A stretch of 39,467 nucleotides of DNA from Acidimicrobiales bacterium (lineage in GTDB: Bacteria > Actinomycetota > Acidimicrobiia > Acidimicrobiales > Aldehydirespiratoraceae). The stretch spans positions 1 through 39,467 of the forward strand of contig JAKMFW010000069.1 of assembly GCA_022425325.1 (NCBI GenBank). Reading direction: 5' to 3'. A model generated the notes under the pieces. The model saw only the letters and a program-made list of their open reading frames with translations. It did not search any database and was not told the DNA's origin. Made by a program: the position numbers and the translations under genes. Each line of letters begins with the position of its first letter. Positions within the stretch are counted from its first letter, which is position 1. This document shows, one piece after another, positions 16,474 to 23,901 of this stretch.

Positions 16474-16958
16474 ACGAATCCTTTTCCTTCGACGACCTCG
16501 AGTTCTTCACGGTCGGCACGCTCGGCCCCCGGGGTGAGCGGGTCTTCTACCTGCAGGGACGTGGCGACGGGCGATTGGTGTCGCTCCGGCTCGAGAAACA
16601 GCAGGTGGCGAGCCTTGCCGACTACCTGACGCAGGTGCTCGATGACCTGCCCGAGGCCTCGATCGGGCCGCTCCCTTCGGATCTGAGCTTGCGTGAACCG
16701 GTCGTTGCGGCGTGGACGGTCGGGGCAATCGGCATTGCGTACTCCGCCGACGACGACCGACTCGTGATCCTTGCGGAGGAAATGACCGACGACGACAACG
16801 ACGATCCTGCCCAGGCTCGCTTCACGCTGTGTCGTGAGCAGGTCGTCGGCCTCATCGACCGGGCCCGTGACGTCGTGTCGGCCGGCCGGCCCCCGTGTCC
16901 GTACTGCGGCAGCCCGCTCCAGCCCCGCAACGGGGACTGGTGCGCCTGCTCCAACTGA
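16470..16958 (+). CDS. DUF3090 family protein
   Basis: 162 residues. Actinobacteria-specific protein of unknown function, recognised by its order in the MSMEG_4193-DUF3090-SCO1664 trio and its features: an N-terminal FTVGTLGPRGERVFYLQ, VSLRLEKQQVASLADYL, an acidic central loop (DDDNDDPAQARF) and a C-terminal zinc-ribbon-like CPYCGSPL...CAC ending the protein. ATG 16470 overlaps the preceding stop (ATGA) and its own stop lies 4 nt before the next GTG, so all three genes are translationally coupled. No membrane segment or signal peptide. Confidence 0.88.
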   Translation: MNESFSFDDLEFFTVGTLGPRGERVFYLQGRGDGRLVSLRLEKQQVASLADYLTQVLDDLPEASIGPLPSDLSLREPVVAAWTVGAIGIAYSADDDRLVILAEEMTDDDNDDPAQARFTLCREQVVGLIDRARDVVSAGRPPCPYCGSPLQPRNGDWCACSN

Positions 16959-16962
16959 CACC

Positions 16963-17718
16963 GTGGCCGCACCACACGCCGACGAGGAGTCGCCGTTCCT
17001 CTCCCGTGACCCCATCGCCACCGACCGGGCACTCAGCCTGCTCACGGAAGGCGGGGTCGAGCTCGTCGGTCGCATGCCGTACTCGAGCAACGCAACCTTT
17101 CTCGTCGACATCGAGCACGACGGGCTCCAGGCCCAGGGCATCTACAAGCCACTGCGAGGCGAGTCACCCCTGTGGGACTTCCCCGACGGCCTCTACAAGC
17201 GCGAAATCGCCGCGTTCATCGCGAGCGAGGCGCTCGGTTGGGATCTCGTCCCGCCCACCGTCGAACGCGAACTCGTCCACGGTGTCGGCTCACTCCAACT
17301 CTTCATGCCGTGCGTGTTCGAGGAGCACTACTACACACTCCATGAGGAATCGGATCGTTACGACGATGAGTTCCGTCGGATCTGCGCCTTCGACATCGTG
17401 ATCAACAACACCGACCGTAAGGCTGGCCACTGTGTGCTGGGTGTCGATGACAAGATCTGGGCCATCGACCACGGTGTCGCATTCCATCAGGAGTTCAAAC
17501 TCCGGACAGTGCTCTGGGACTTCGTTGGCGAGGACATTCCCGACGCGTGGTGCGACGACCTCTGGCGCCTCGTCGACCATCCTCCGGCACAGTTCGAGGA
17601 CCTGCTGAATCCGTTCGAGCGGGACGCCGTGACGACCCGGACAACCGCACTCGGCACCGCCCGGCGTTTCCCCCGAGACGACACCGGGGGACGTCGCTAT
17701 CCCTGGCCATTGGTCTGA
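16963..17718 (+). CDS. SCO1664-family kinase-like protein
   Basis: 251 residues from GTG 16963, chosen because it is 4 nt after the DUF3090 stop and just precedes the conserved part. The fold resembles phosphatidylinositol/HipA-type kinases: an ATP-binding Lys K62 in IYKPLRGE, then the catalytic-like stretch AFDIVINNTDRKAGH (142-156; D144, N148/N149, D151) and a metal-binding-like IDHGVAFH with D169. Family members are coded with MSMEG_4193 and DUF3090 proteins near mshC in many actinobacteria. The reaction is unknown. Its stop is followed 26 nt later by a strong hairpin. Confidence 0.86.
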   Translation: MAAPHADEESPFLSRDPIATDRALSLLTEGGVELVGRMPYSSNATFLVDIEHDGLQAQGIYKPLRGESPLWDFPDGLYKREIAAFIASEALGWDLVPPTVERELVHGVGSLQLFMPCVFEEHYYTLHEESDRYDDEFRRICAFDIVINNTDRKAGHCVLGVDDKIWAIDHGVAFHQEFKLRTVLWDFVGEDIPDAWCDDLWRLVDHPPAQFEDLLNPFERDAVTTRTTALGTARRFPRDDTGGRRYPWPLV

Positions 17719-17743
17719 CCTCCCGCCGACGATGCAGGCTTGG

Positions 17744-17765
17744 GATCGCTGAACTTTCGGCGATC
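17744..17765 (+). terminator. Terminator-like hairpin after the SCO1664-type gene
   Basis: GATCGCTGAA and TTCGGCGATC pair over 10 positions (one U-G wobble) around a 2-nt loop, then CTTCCCG. It lies 26 nt after the stop of the trio operon. Confidence 0.5.
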
Positions 17766-17832
17766 TTCCCGCTCGCTCAAGAAAAGTCCAAAAAGCACCC
17801 TGCAAAACCCGGCACCGAAAAATCGGGTGTGC

Positions 17833-17838
17833 TATGTT
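17833..17838 (+). promoter_or_regulatory. Extended -10 promoter in an otherwise gene-free gap
   Basis: TGCTATGTT contains the extended -10 form TGnTATGTT on the plus strand. No plus-strand gene follows; the next strong structure is the hairpin at 17936-17963. It could drive a short RNA of about 115 nt (see findings). Confidence 0.35.
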
Positions 17839-17935
17839 GGACGTATTACGTCGCCTCCTCGGAATCCCGAGCGGGGCGATTTCCCGTTTTCGGGCCACCG
17901 CGCACCAGGCCGACGTGCACCTGCGTCGAAAACGA

Positions 17936-17963
17936 CGAACCCCCGGCCGAGGCCGGGGGTTCG
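17936..17963. terminator. Strong bidirectional hairpin between the trio and etfA
   Basis: A perfect 13-bp inverted repeat: CGAACCCCCGGCC, GA, GGCCGGGGGTTCG. It lies 22 nt beyond the etfA stop (minus strand), where it is followed by a short U-rich GTCGTTTTCG, so it is most likely the etfBA terminator; it could also end a plus-strand transcript. Confidence 0.8.
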
Positions 17964-17985
17964 GTCAATCAGCAGAAGGCTGGCG

Positions 17986-18957
17986 TCAGCGAGACTTGAG
18001 CGCCTCGATGAGGGCCGGCATCACCTTGTGGACGTCGCCCACGATGCCGAGGTCGGCGACGGCGAAGATCGGCGCCTCCGGATCCTTGTTGATGGCGATG
18101 ATGTTCTTGGAGCCCTTCATGCCGACAAGGTGCTGCGTTGCACCAGAGATACCGGCAGCGATGTAGACGGTGGGCTTCACGACCTTGCCGGTCTGGCCGA
18201 CCTGCATCGAGTAGGGCACCCAGCCGGCATCGACGATCGCACGACTCGCGCCAGCGGCGCCGCCGACGGTGGACGCCAGCTCGTCGACGAGCGAGAACGC
18301 ATCGGCCTCGCCCAAGCCGCGACCGCCGGAGACCACGATGGCCGCCTCGTCCAGCTTCGGGCCGTCGGATTCTTCGACATGGCTGTTGGTCACCTTGGCC
18401 GCCCCGACCGCACCGAGATCCGGCACATCGAGATCCTCGGTGTCGGCCTCGGCCCCACCGACACCCTCGGCCTCGAACGACTTCGGACGGATGAGGAAGA
18501 TGCCCGGCTTGCCTGACGTGTTCTTGGTGCGGACATCGGTGACGCCACCGAACACCGGCTCGGAACCGATGAGTTCGTCGCCGTCGGCCTCAAGGGCCAC
18601 ACAGTTCGTGATGACGCCGGTGTCAAGCTTCACCGACAGACGGGCGGCGACATCGCGCCCGTCCTGGGTGGTGCCCAGCAAGAACGCATCAGGAGCGTCA
18701 ACGTCGCCTTCCTCGATTGCGTTGGCGACGGCTGCGGCGACGGCCACACCCTGCAGGCCACCGTCGAGATCGCCCGTGCTGTAGACGGTCTCGGCGCCGT
18801 GCTCGCCGAGCTCCTCGGCATAGTCGTCGCCGTCGCCCGCCATGAACACCTCGACGGTGTCGGCCAGCTCACGAGCCGCAGCGAGCATCTCGAGCGTGAT
18901 GGAGGCAACGGCATCACCGTTCGCCTCACCGAAAACCCAGATCTTGTCGAGTCCCAT
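17986..18957 (-). CDS. etfA: Electron transfer flavoprotein, alpha subunit
   Basis: 323 residues. Partner of EtfB; the FAD-binding subunit that passes electrons from acyl-CoA dehydrogenases and related enzymes. The C-terminal FAD domain has SGGRGLG, then [30 protein letters not shown] and [12 protein letters not shown], all diagnostic. The N-terminal half is the alpha/beta ETF domain. It begins 12 nt after the etfB stop, forming the usual etfBA pair, and ends before a strong terminator hairpin. The acidic, low-Lys N-terminal half is ordinary for GC-rich actinobacteria. Confidence 0.96.
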   Translation of the reverse strand: MGLDKIWVFGEANGDAVASITLEMLAAARELADTVEVFMAGDGDDYAEELGEHGAETVYSTGDLDGGLQGVAVAAAVANAIEEGDVDAPDAFLLGTTQDGRDVAARLSVKLDTGVITNCVALEADGDELIGSEPVFGGVTDVRTKNTSGKPGIFLIRPKSFEAEGVGGAEADTEDLDVPDLGAVGAAKVTNSHVEESDGPKLDEAAIVVSGGRGLGEADAFSLVDELASTVGGAAGASRAIVDAGWVPYSMQVGQTGKVVKPTVYIAAGISGATQHLVGMKGSKNIIAINKDPEAPIFAVADLGIVGDVHKVMPALIEALKSR

Positions 18958-18969
18958 GATCAGTGCCTC

Positions 18970-19749
18970 CTAGAGAACCTTGAGATCGTCGAGGAAGGAG
19001 ACGATGCGCTCGTAGGCGTCGCCCTCGTCCTCGATGACTTCGCCGGCCTCACGAGCGGGGGCATCGGCGATCGAAACGATTTCCTGACCGGCGCCGGCCC
19101 AACCGACCGAACCGGCGTCGATACCAAGACCGCCAAGGTCGAGCTCGTCGACCGGCTTTGACTTGGCCGCCATGATGCCCTTGAACGACGGGTAGCGGGG
19201 CTCGACCACACCGGCGGTCACGGAGACCAGTGCCGGCAGGGGGCACTCGACTTCGTCATAACCGGCTTCAGTCTGGCGCTGGACCTTGGCGGCACCGCCG
19301 TCAACGGCGACCGACTTCGCAAAAGTCACCGACGGGAGATCCATCAGGGCGGCGACCTGCTCCGGAACCGTGCCCGTGTAGCCGTCGCTCGACTCGGTCG
19401 CAGCGAGGACCAGATCGGGCTCCTGACGAGCGATCGCCGCAGCGAGAACCTTTGCCGTGCCGAGCGCATCGGAACCCTTCAGGGCTTCGTCGCTGATCAG
19501 CGTGGCGCTTGCCGCACCCATCGCAAGGGCGGTGCGCAGACCGGCCGTCTCGTTATTCGGAGCCATCGATACGAGGTGAACTTCGCCTTCACCGGCAGCA
19601 TCGACAAGCTGCAGAGCCATCTCGACCCCGTAGGAATCCGACTCGTCGAGGATGAGCTTCGCGTCCCGAACGAGCGTCTTGCTCTCGGGATCGAGCGCAC
19701 CCGGGTCGGCCGGATCCGGGATCTGCTTTACACAGACAACAACCTTCAT
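18970..19749 (-). CDS. etfB: Electron transfer flavoprotein, beta subunit
   Basis: 259 residues from ATG 19747-19749; the frame is open upstream, but MKVVVCVKQIPDP is the canonical EtfB N-terminus. It binds AMP and docks with dehydrogenases. The EtfB signature includes LDESDSYGVEMALQL in the first 50 residues, then ALAMGAASATLISD and AATESSDGYTGTVPEQVA (nucleotide contacts). A -10-like CAGACT lies about 8 nt upstream. It is divergent from the lipid-kinase gene, with 102 nt between starts. Confidence 0.96.
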   Translation of the reverse strand: MKVVVCVKQIPDPADPGALDPESKTLVRDAKLILDESDSYGVEMALQLVDAAGEGEVHLVSMAPNNETAGLRTALAMGAASATLISDEALKGSDALGTAKVLAAAIARQEPDLVLAATESSDGYTGTVPEQVAALMDLPSVTFAKSVAVDGGAAKVQRQTEAGYDEVECPLPALVSVTAGVVEPRYPSFKGIMAAKSKPVDELDLGGLGIDAGSVGWAGAGQEIVSIADAPAREAGEVIEDEGDAYERIVSFLDDLKVL

Positions 19750-19851
19750 ACCGGCCGAGTCTGCCACCGGGCCGGAAAAAACGCGCCACCGGGCGATCGG
19801 CAAATTCCGCAAACCTTCGGGGTTGCATCACCGCTGGTACCGTCACCGCCT

Positions 19852-20769
19852 GTGCGGATTCTGTTCATCGTGAACTCCGTGGCCTCATCGGTCACCGCCC
19901 GACGACGGGTCGTGATCCACAAGGCGTTGTCCACCGACCACGACGTCACCCTCGCCGAGACCAGCCGGCGGGGCCACGCCACCCGTCTCGCCCAATCCGC
20001 CGCACGGGAGAGCTACGACCTCGTCGTCGTGCTCGGCGGCGATGGCACGCTCAACGAGGCAGCCAACGGACTTGCCGGCACAGATACCGCTCTCGCCACC
20101 CTCCCTGGGGGCTCCACCAACGTCTTCGCCCGAATCCTCGGCCTCCCGGACGACAGCGTCGACGCCGTCAACGTGCTCCTCGAAGCGCTCGATGCCGGCA
20201 ACATCAGCCGCATTGGTCTCGGCGCGGTCGAGGGGCGCTACTTCCTCTTCCACTGCGGTGTCGGCTTCGATGCCGCCGTGGTCGAACAAGTCGAACGCCG
20301 GGGTCCCTGGAAACGGTGGGCCGGCCATCCACTGTTCATGTACGCAGCCATCGACACCTGGATCCGGCGGGTCGATCGCACCAACCCGCCGCTGCGTCTC
20401 ATCGACGCCAACGGGCAGGAACGCACACGCGGCCACTTCTCGATCATCATGAACGCGAACCCCTACACCTTCCTCGGCAACCGGGCGTTCGAACTCGTTC
20501 CGGAACTCACCCTCCAGGACCCGCTCGCCGCCGTGACCCTCGAGGAGCTCAACCTGCGCACGCTCGGCCCGGTCGCTGCTGCGGCGCTCGCCCATCGGCC
20601 GCTGGAGGGGCGCAAGCATCTCGACATCGCCACGGGTGTGCGCTCGCTCGTCATCGAAAGCGACCCGCCCTCGCCCTACCAGGTCGACGGCGACCACCTC
20701 GGCGCCAGCAAGCGGCTCCGCTTCACCTGGACACCGAACCACCTGTCGCTCTTGATGCCGCTGCGCTGA
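19852..20769 (+). CDS. Diacylglycerol/sphingosine-kinase-family lipid kinase
   Basis: 305 residues from GTG 19852. The catalytic domain has VVVLGGDGTLNEAANGL (GGDGT at 62-66) and TLPGGSTNVFARILGLP (85-99), the nucleotide and active-site motifs of the DagK/YegS/LCB5 family, with a C-terminal beta-rich domain ending at VDGDHLGASKRLRF. It probably phosphorylates a membrane lipid such as diacylglycerol. The start is chosen over the longer frame because the fold begins at VRILFIVNS, and a -10-like TACCGT (19838-19843) ends 8 nt upstream. Its last codons lie inside the first unit of a 25-nt tandem repeat, whose copies trail into the gap before the convergent phosphodiesterase gene. Confidence 0.87.
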   Translation: MRILFIVNSVASSVTARRRVVIHKALSTDHDVTLAETSRRGHATRLAQSAARESYDLVVVLGGDGTLNEAANGLAGTDTALATLPGGSTNVFARILGLPDDSVDAVNVLLEALDAGNISRIGLGAVEGRYFLFHCGVGFDAAVVEQVERRGPWKRWAGHPLFMYAAIDTWIRRVDRTNPPLRLIDANGQERTRGHFSIIMNANPYTFLGNRAFELVPELTLQDPLAAVTLEELNLRTLGPVAAAALAHRPLEGRKHLDIATGVRSLVIESDPPSPYQVDGDHLGASKRLRFTWTPNHLSLLMPLR

Positions 20770-20880
20770 GCCCAGGTTGATGCCGCTGCGCTGAGCCCAG
20801 GTTGATGCCGCTGCGCTGAGCCCAGGTTGATGCCGCTGCGCTGCGCTCAGGTCGATGCCGCTGCGCTGCGCTGCTTCAGG
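20752..20880 (+). repeat. 25-nt tandem repeat, four units and a diverged fifth, at converging gene ends
   Basis: Units start at 20752, 20777, 20802 and 20827, each beginning TTGATGCCGCTGCGCT; the first three are identical, the fourth differs near its 3' end, and a 29-nt diverged copy starts at 20852 (TCGATGCCG). The first unit includes the last codons and TGA stop of the lipid kinase; the array reaches the last codons of the phosphodiesterase on the other strand. Since 25 is not a multiple of 3, the copies put stops in shifting frames. It looks like a slippage-driven duplication rather than a CRISPR, since there are no spacers. Confidence 0.9.
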
Positions 20881-21574
20881 TCTGGAGGGTGTCGAGTACG
20901 TCTCGGGCGACGTCGGGGACGTCGGTGCAGATCCCGTCAACGCCGAACCCGGCGAGCACCTTCATTCGCTCGGGATCGTTGACCGTCCAGACATTGACCG
21001 CCAGCCCCTCGTCCTGAGCCCGCTCGACCAGGGACGCCGTGACCAGCGGGTCGTACGGGTGAATCGCGGTCATCTCGTGCGCACACGCCCGAGCGATCGC
21101 CATCGCCGGATCGCCGATGGCGAACAGGTACGCCAACGGGATCGTCGGATCGACGGCGTGCAGTCGATCGAGCGTGTCGATGTTGAACGAGGACACAATC
21201 GTGCGCTCCGGCCCGAGGTAGGCCTGCACAAGACCGGCGACAGCCTCCGAGACCAGGTGATCGGCGTCGTAGTCCGGGTCGCTCGGCAGGTTCTTGATCT
21301 CGATGTTCACGCCCATGCCGTGACACTCCTCGAGCGCCTCGGCGAGGCTCGGGATGAATTCGGGCAACTCATCGACCGTCAATTCTGCGAGAACCCGGCC
21401 ATCGGCGAGCTGGGCGTCGTGGTGCACGACAACGACGCCATCGGCGGTGCGGCGGGCGTCGAGCTCGACCCATTCGGCGCCGAACTCACGGGCGAGGCGA
21501 AACGCCGGAAGGGTGTTCTCCCGGGCAGCTTCACGGGCGCCGCGGTGGGCGATCACGGTGGGGGCCGATGCCAT
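20876..21574 (-). CDS. Glycerophosphodiester phosphodiesterase
   Basis: 232 residues from ATG 21572-21574; upstream extension of the frame lacks family sequence. TIM-barrel GDPD: catalytic H10-R11 in IAHRGAREAARENTLPAF, E37/D39 in VELDARRT, H52 in VVVHHDAQL and the later NIEIKNLP lysine. No signal peptide, so it probably acts inside the cell on glycerophosphodiesters released from lipids, giving glycerol-3-phosphate. It converges on the lipid kinase and diverges from whiB1; the gap upstream of its start holds a palindromic hairpin (21607-21641). Confidence 0.9.
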   Translation of the reverse strand: MASAPTVIAHRGAREAARENTLPAFRLAREFGAEWVELDARRTADGVVVVHHDAQLADGRVLAELTVDELPEFIPSLAEALEECHGMGVNIEIKNLPSDPDYDADHLVSEAVAGLVQAYLGPERTIVSSFNIDTLDRLHAVDPTIPLAYLFAIGDPAMAIARACAHEMTAIHPYDPLVTASLVERAQDEGLAVNVWTVNDPERMKVLAGFGVDGICTDVPDVARDVLDTLQT

Positions 21575-21606
21575 GGGGACAGTCTTCCACTTCTTCGGAA
21601 CACGTG

Positions 21607-21641
21607 CGGCGATCAGTACGGCTTTCCGTACCGAATCGCCG
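21607..21641. repeat. Two-part hairpin upstream of the phosphodiesterase gene
   Basis: Outer arms CGGCGAT (21607-21613) and ATCGCCG (21635-21641) enclose inner arms GTACGG (21616-21621) and CCGTAC (21626-21631) around CTTT. It lies 33 nt beyond the phosphodiesterase start, between two divergent genes, so it may be an operator or a 5' leader structure. Not a terminator in either direction from its position. Confidence 0.6.
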
Positions 21642-21679
21642 AAAAACAGATGAAGCGATCCCGCTGTCCCCAAAAAAGA

Positions 21680-21691
21680 GGAACCGGTTCC
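21680..21691. promoter_or_regulatory. Perfect 12-bp palindrome, possible operator of whiB1
   Basis: GGAACCGGTTCC, self-complementary, ends 9 nt before the whiB -35 box at 21701. Position suits an activator or repressor site. The regulator is not known. Confidence 0.45.
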
Positions 21692-21700
21692 AACTTTTCC

Positions 21701-21730
21701 TTGCCCAGCGGTAGAACACGTTCCTAAGAT
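21701..21730 (+). promoter_or_regulatory. Promoter of whiB1
   Basis: TTGCCC (21701-21706), 18-nt spacer, TAAGAT (21725-21730); predicted start near 21737 leaves a leader of about 45 nt ending in GAGGGGGG ahead of GTG 21782. Unlike many genes here, this one is leadered. Confidence 0.5.
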
Positions 21731-21781
21731 CGGCCCAGACCGGGACATCGCCCGGATCGCCATATCCGAGGGGGGACACTC

Positions 21782-22069
21782 GTGGCACTGACCGCTGACG
21801 CTTTTTCCAGCAATGTTGACTGGCGAAAGGACGCTCGCTGTCGCGACACCGACCCGGGCCTGTTCTTCCCCATCGGCACCACCGGTCTGGCGATCGAACA
21901 GATCCAGAACGCCAAGGATGTCTGTGAGCAGTGCAACGCCAAGGCCGCCTGCCTCGAGTTCGCGTTGAGCACCAACCAGGACACCGGTGTCTGGGGCGGC
22001 ACCTCCGAAGAGGAGCGTCGGGTGATCCGTCGAGCACGCCGCAAGCAGCGGGCCACCGCCCAGGCCTGA
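21782..22069 (+). CDS. whiB1: WhiB-family iron-sulfur transcription factor (WhiB1 type)
   Basis: 95 residues from GTG 21782, with a GAGGGGGG ribosome binding site. Four cluster-ligand cysteines: C20, C48, C51 and C57 (CX27CX2CX5C), binding a 4Fe-4S cluster. The G-V-W-G-G turn (GVWGG, 69-73) precedes a basic tail RRVIRRARRKQR for DNA contact. WhiB proteins work with the primary sigma factor and respond to NO or redox. Convergent with a PdtaS-like kinase gene, exactly the Rv3219 (whiB1)-Rv3220c (pdtaS) arrangement of M. tuberculosis, which supports the WhiB1 assignment. Confidence 0.92.
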   Translation: MALTADAFSSNVDWRKDARCRDTDPGLFFPIGTTGLAIEQIQNAKDVCEQCNAKAACLEFALSTNQDTGVWGGTSEEERRVIRRARRKQRATAQA

Positions 22070-22082
22070 CCCACTGGTCGGA

Positions 22083-23612
22083 TCAGCCGACCACCACCGG
22101 ATCGCTGCGTCGCCGCGGCACCCGGATCTCCACCAGCGTGCCCCGAGGATCCTCGGCGCTCGCTGCGCCGATCGTGATCGTTCCTCCGAGGTCGGAGACG
22201 ACGAAGGTCCGCACGATGGCAAGACCCAAGCCTGCGTCTCGATCGAGCGAGAACCCGTCGGGTACGCCGGCCCCGTCATCGCGTACCCGAACGACGAGGT
22301 CGCGGTGATCGCGGGCAACCTCGACCTCCACACTTGCGCCCGCTCCCGGGCGGGCATGGTCGACCGCGTTCTGGACCAATTCGACGAGCGCCACCGCGAG
22401 CGGCATCGCTACTTCGCCCGGCAACTCCCCCACCCCGCCGTTGACCTCGACCCGCAGAGGTCGATCCGGTGACGTGAGGCCCTCCTGGACGAGCTTCACC
22501 ACGCGCCGCACGACAGAGTCGAAGTCGACCTCGTCGGTGGCATCGGTGGCCAATGTCTCGTGCACGATCGCAATCGAGCCGATCCGGCGAGCACTCTGAG
22601 CGACGGCATTCTTGGCCTCGGATGACGTCAGCCGGCGCGACTGGAGCTGCAGCAGCGACTGGATCGTCTGCAGGTTGTTCTTCACCCGGTGGTGGATCTC
22701 ACGAATCGTGGCGTCCTTGGAAACAAGCAGCCGCTCTCGACTACGCAATTCGCTGACGTCGCGAGTGAGCACGAGCACCCCGGTGGAGCGTCCCCTCGCA
22801 AGCAGCGGATGACACCGCAGCACGACCGACAGGTCGTCGCTGTGATCGATTTCGGTGATCGTGCTCAGGCGGGTCTCCAGCGCCCGGCGCACCACGGCGT
22901 CGTCGATTCCGATCGAGTCGAGGCCGCGACCGATGAGTTCGGCCTGCACGCCGAGTCGGTGCAACGCCGACACGGCATTCGGCGAGGCGAACTCGATACG
23001 GCGCTCGCGGTCGAGCACCATCACGCCATCACCGACGCGAGGCTCTCGAAATTCGCCGAGCTTCTCAGGCCGCCCGAGCGGGAACGTTCCCTCCTCGACC
23101 ATCACCGCGAACCGCTGGAACAGCTCGCGGTACTCGCGCTCCAGGCCACTGTGGATTCTGGTGAATCCGGCTTCACCTTCCCGAGTGAGCACCGCAATGA
23201 TCTCGCCCTCGTGACGCACCGGCACATGGTCGACCATGACGCTGCGGGTCCAGTTCGAATTCGACTGACCCTCGAGCACGGTGGTGTCGAGGGTCTCCGA
23301 GGAGACCTGCTCCGCCATCGGACTCTCGAAGCGCAGGCCGTCGATGAAACAGCGCTGCACCATGGGCCGCGCCGACGACGCGACGATCCGGCCCACGGGA
23401 TCACCGGCGTGCGAGGTCGGCCCGGTGGAGGAACGGATGTGACCGAGCACGACGAAGGAGGACGCGTCGGAGTCGACCGGTGCGTAGAGCAACAGGTCGG
23501 CAAACGCGAGATCGCAGGGCAGGGCCCACGACCCGACGAGACGCTGAAGATGCGAGATCGCGGCGTTCGACAGCGGCGTGTTGGCTGTGGCCAACTCGGC
23601 AAGGCTCGCCAT
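22083..23612 (-). CDS. pdtaS: Sensor histidine kinase, PdtaS-like
   Basis: 509 residues. The N-terminal GAF-like section (about 1-170) and a PAS-like section (about 190-290, MVLDRERRIEFASPNA) precede a HisKA_2-type dimerisation helix: EIHHRVKNNLQTIQSLLQLQ holds H307/H308, one of which is the phosphorylation site. The ATPase domain has an N box near ALVELVQNAVDHA, DGAGVPDG and GLGLAIVRTFVV. No membrane segment, so it is cytoplasmic. M. tuberculosis PdtaS signals to PdtaR, an antiterminator. It lies downstream of mrp and DUF3107 (28-nt gap), and faces whiB1. Confidence 0.88.
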   Translation of the reverse strand: MASLAELATANTPLSNAAISHLQRLVGSWALPCDLAFADLLLYAPVDSDASSFVVLGHIRSSTGPTSHAGDPVGRIVASSARPMVQRCFIDGLRFESPMAEQVSSETLDTTVLEGQSNSNWTRSVMVDHVPVRHEGEIIAVLTREGEAGFTRIHSGLEREYRELFQRFAVMVEEGTFPLGRPEKLGEFREPRVGDGVMVLDRERRIEFASPNAVSALHRLGVQAELIGRGLDSIGIDDAVVRRALETRLSTITEIDHSDDLSVVLRCHPLLARGRSTGVLVLTRDVSELRSRERLLVSKDATIREIHHRVKNNLQTIQSLLQLQSRRLTSSEAKNAVAQSARRIGSIAIVHETLATDATDEVDFDSVVRRVVKLVQEGLTSPDRPLRVEVNGGVGELPGEVAMPLAVALVELVQNAVDHARPGAGASVEVEVARDHRDLVVRVRDDGAGVPDGFSLDRDAGLGLAIVRTFVVSDLGGTITIGAASAEDPRGTLVEIRVPRRRSDPVVVG

Positions 23613-23640
23613 CGCTCAGCGCCGCTCGGCGATCAGCCGA

Positions 23641-23868
23641 TCAGCCGAACCCGATCGGGTTGCTGCCGGCCGGACCGAGTTCGACGAAGGCGAGACGGGC
23701 CGCCGGAACGGCGACTTCCTTGCCCTTGTCGTCGGTCAGCCACAGCACACCCTCGCCACCACTGATGGCGGTGTCGATCCGAGCCTTCAGGTCGTCTCGG
23801 TCGGTGTCGTCGGCGAGCTGCAGCACGATCGGCTGGGGATTGTCGGTGACGCCAATGCGAATGTCCAC
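23641..23868 (-). CDS. DUF3107 family protein
   Basis: 75 residues. Actinobacteria-specific small protein, N-terminus MDIRIGVTDNPQPIVLQL, then ISGGEGVLWLTDDKGKEVAVPAARLAFVELG. It resembles M. tuberculosis Rv3208A (TB9.4). The fold is probably a small alpha/beta domain; function unknown. Placed between mrp (33 nt) and pdtaS (28 nt), so probably the same transcript. Confidence 0.85.
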   Translation of the reverse strand: MDIRIGVTDNPQPIVLQLADDTDRDDLKARIDTAISGGEGVLWLTDDKGKEVAVPAARLAFVELGPAGSNPIGFG

Positions 23869-23901
23869 GGTGAAGGTTCTCCAGTTTCGGGGGGGGTGTG
23901 A

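Noticed and set aside
17834-18166. Small plus-strand frame beginning ATG 17834
   Set aside because: It crosses the terminator hairpin and runs antisense into etfA; the ATG lies inside the -10 box.
20752-20880. CRISPR array
   Set aside because: Units are directly abutted with no spacers, and the first unit is inside a coding sequence.
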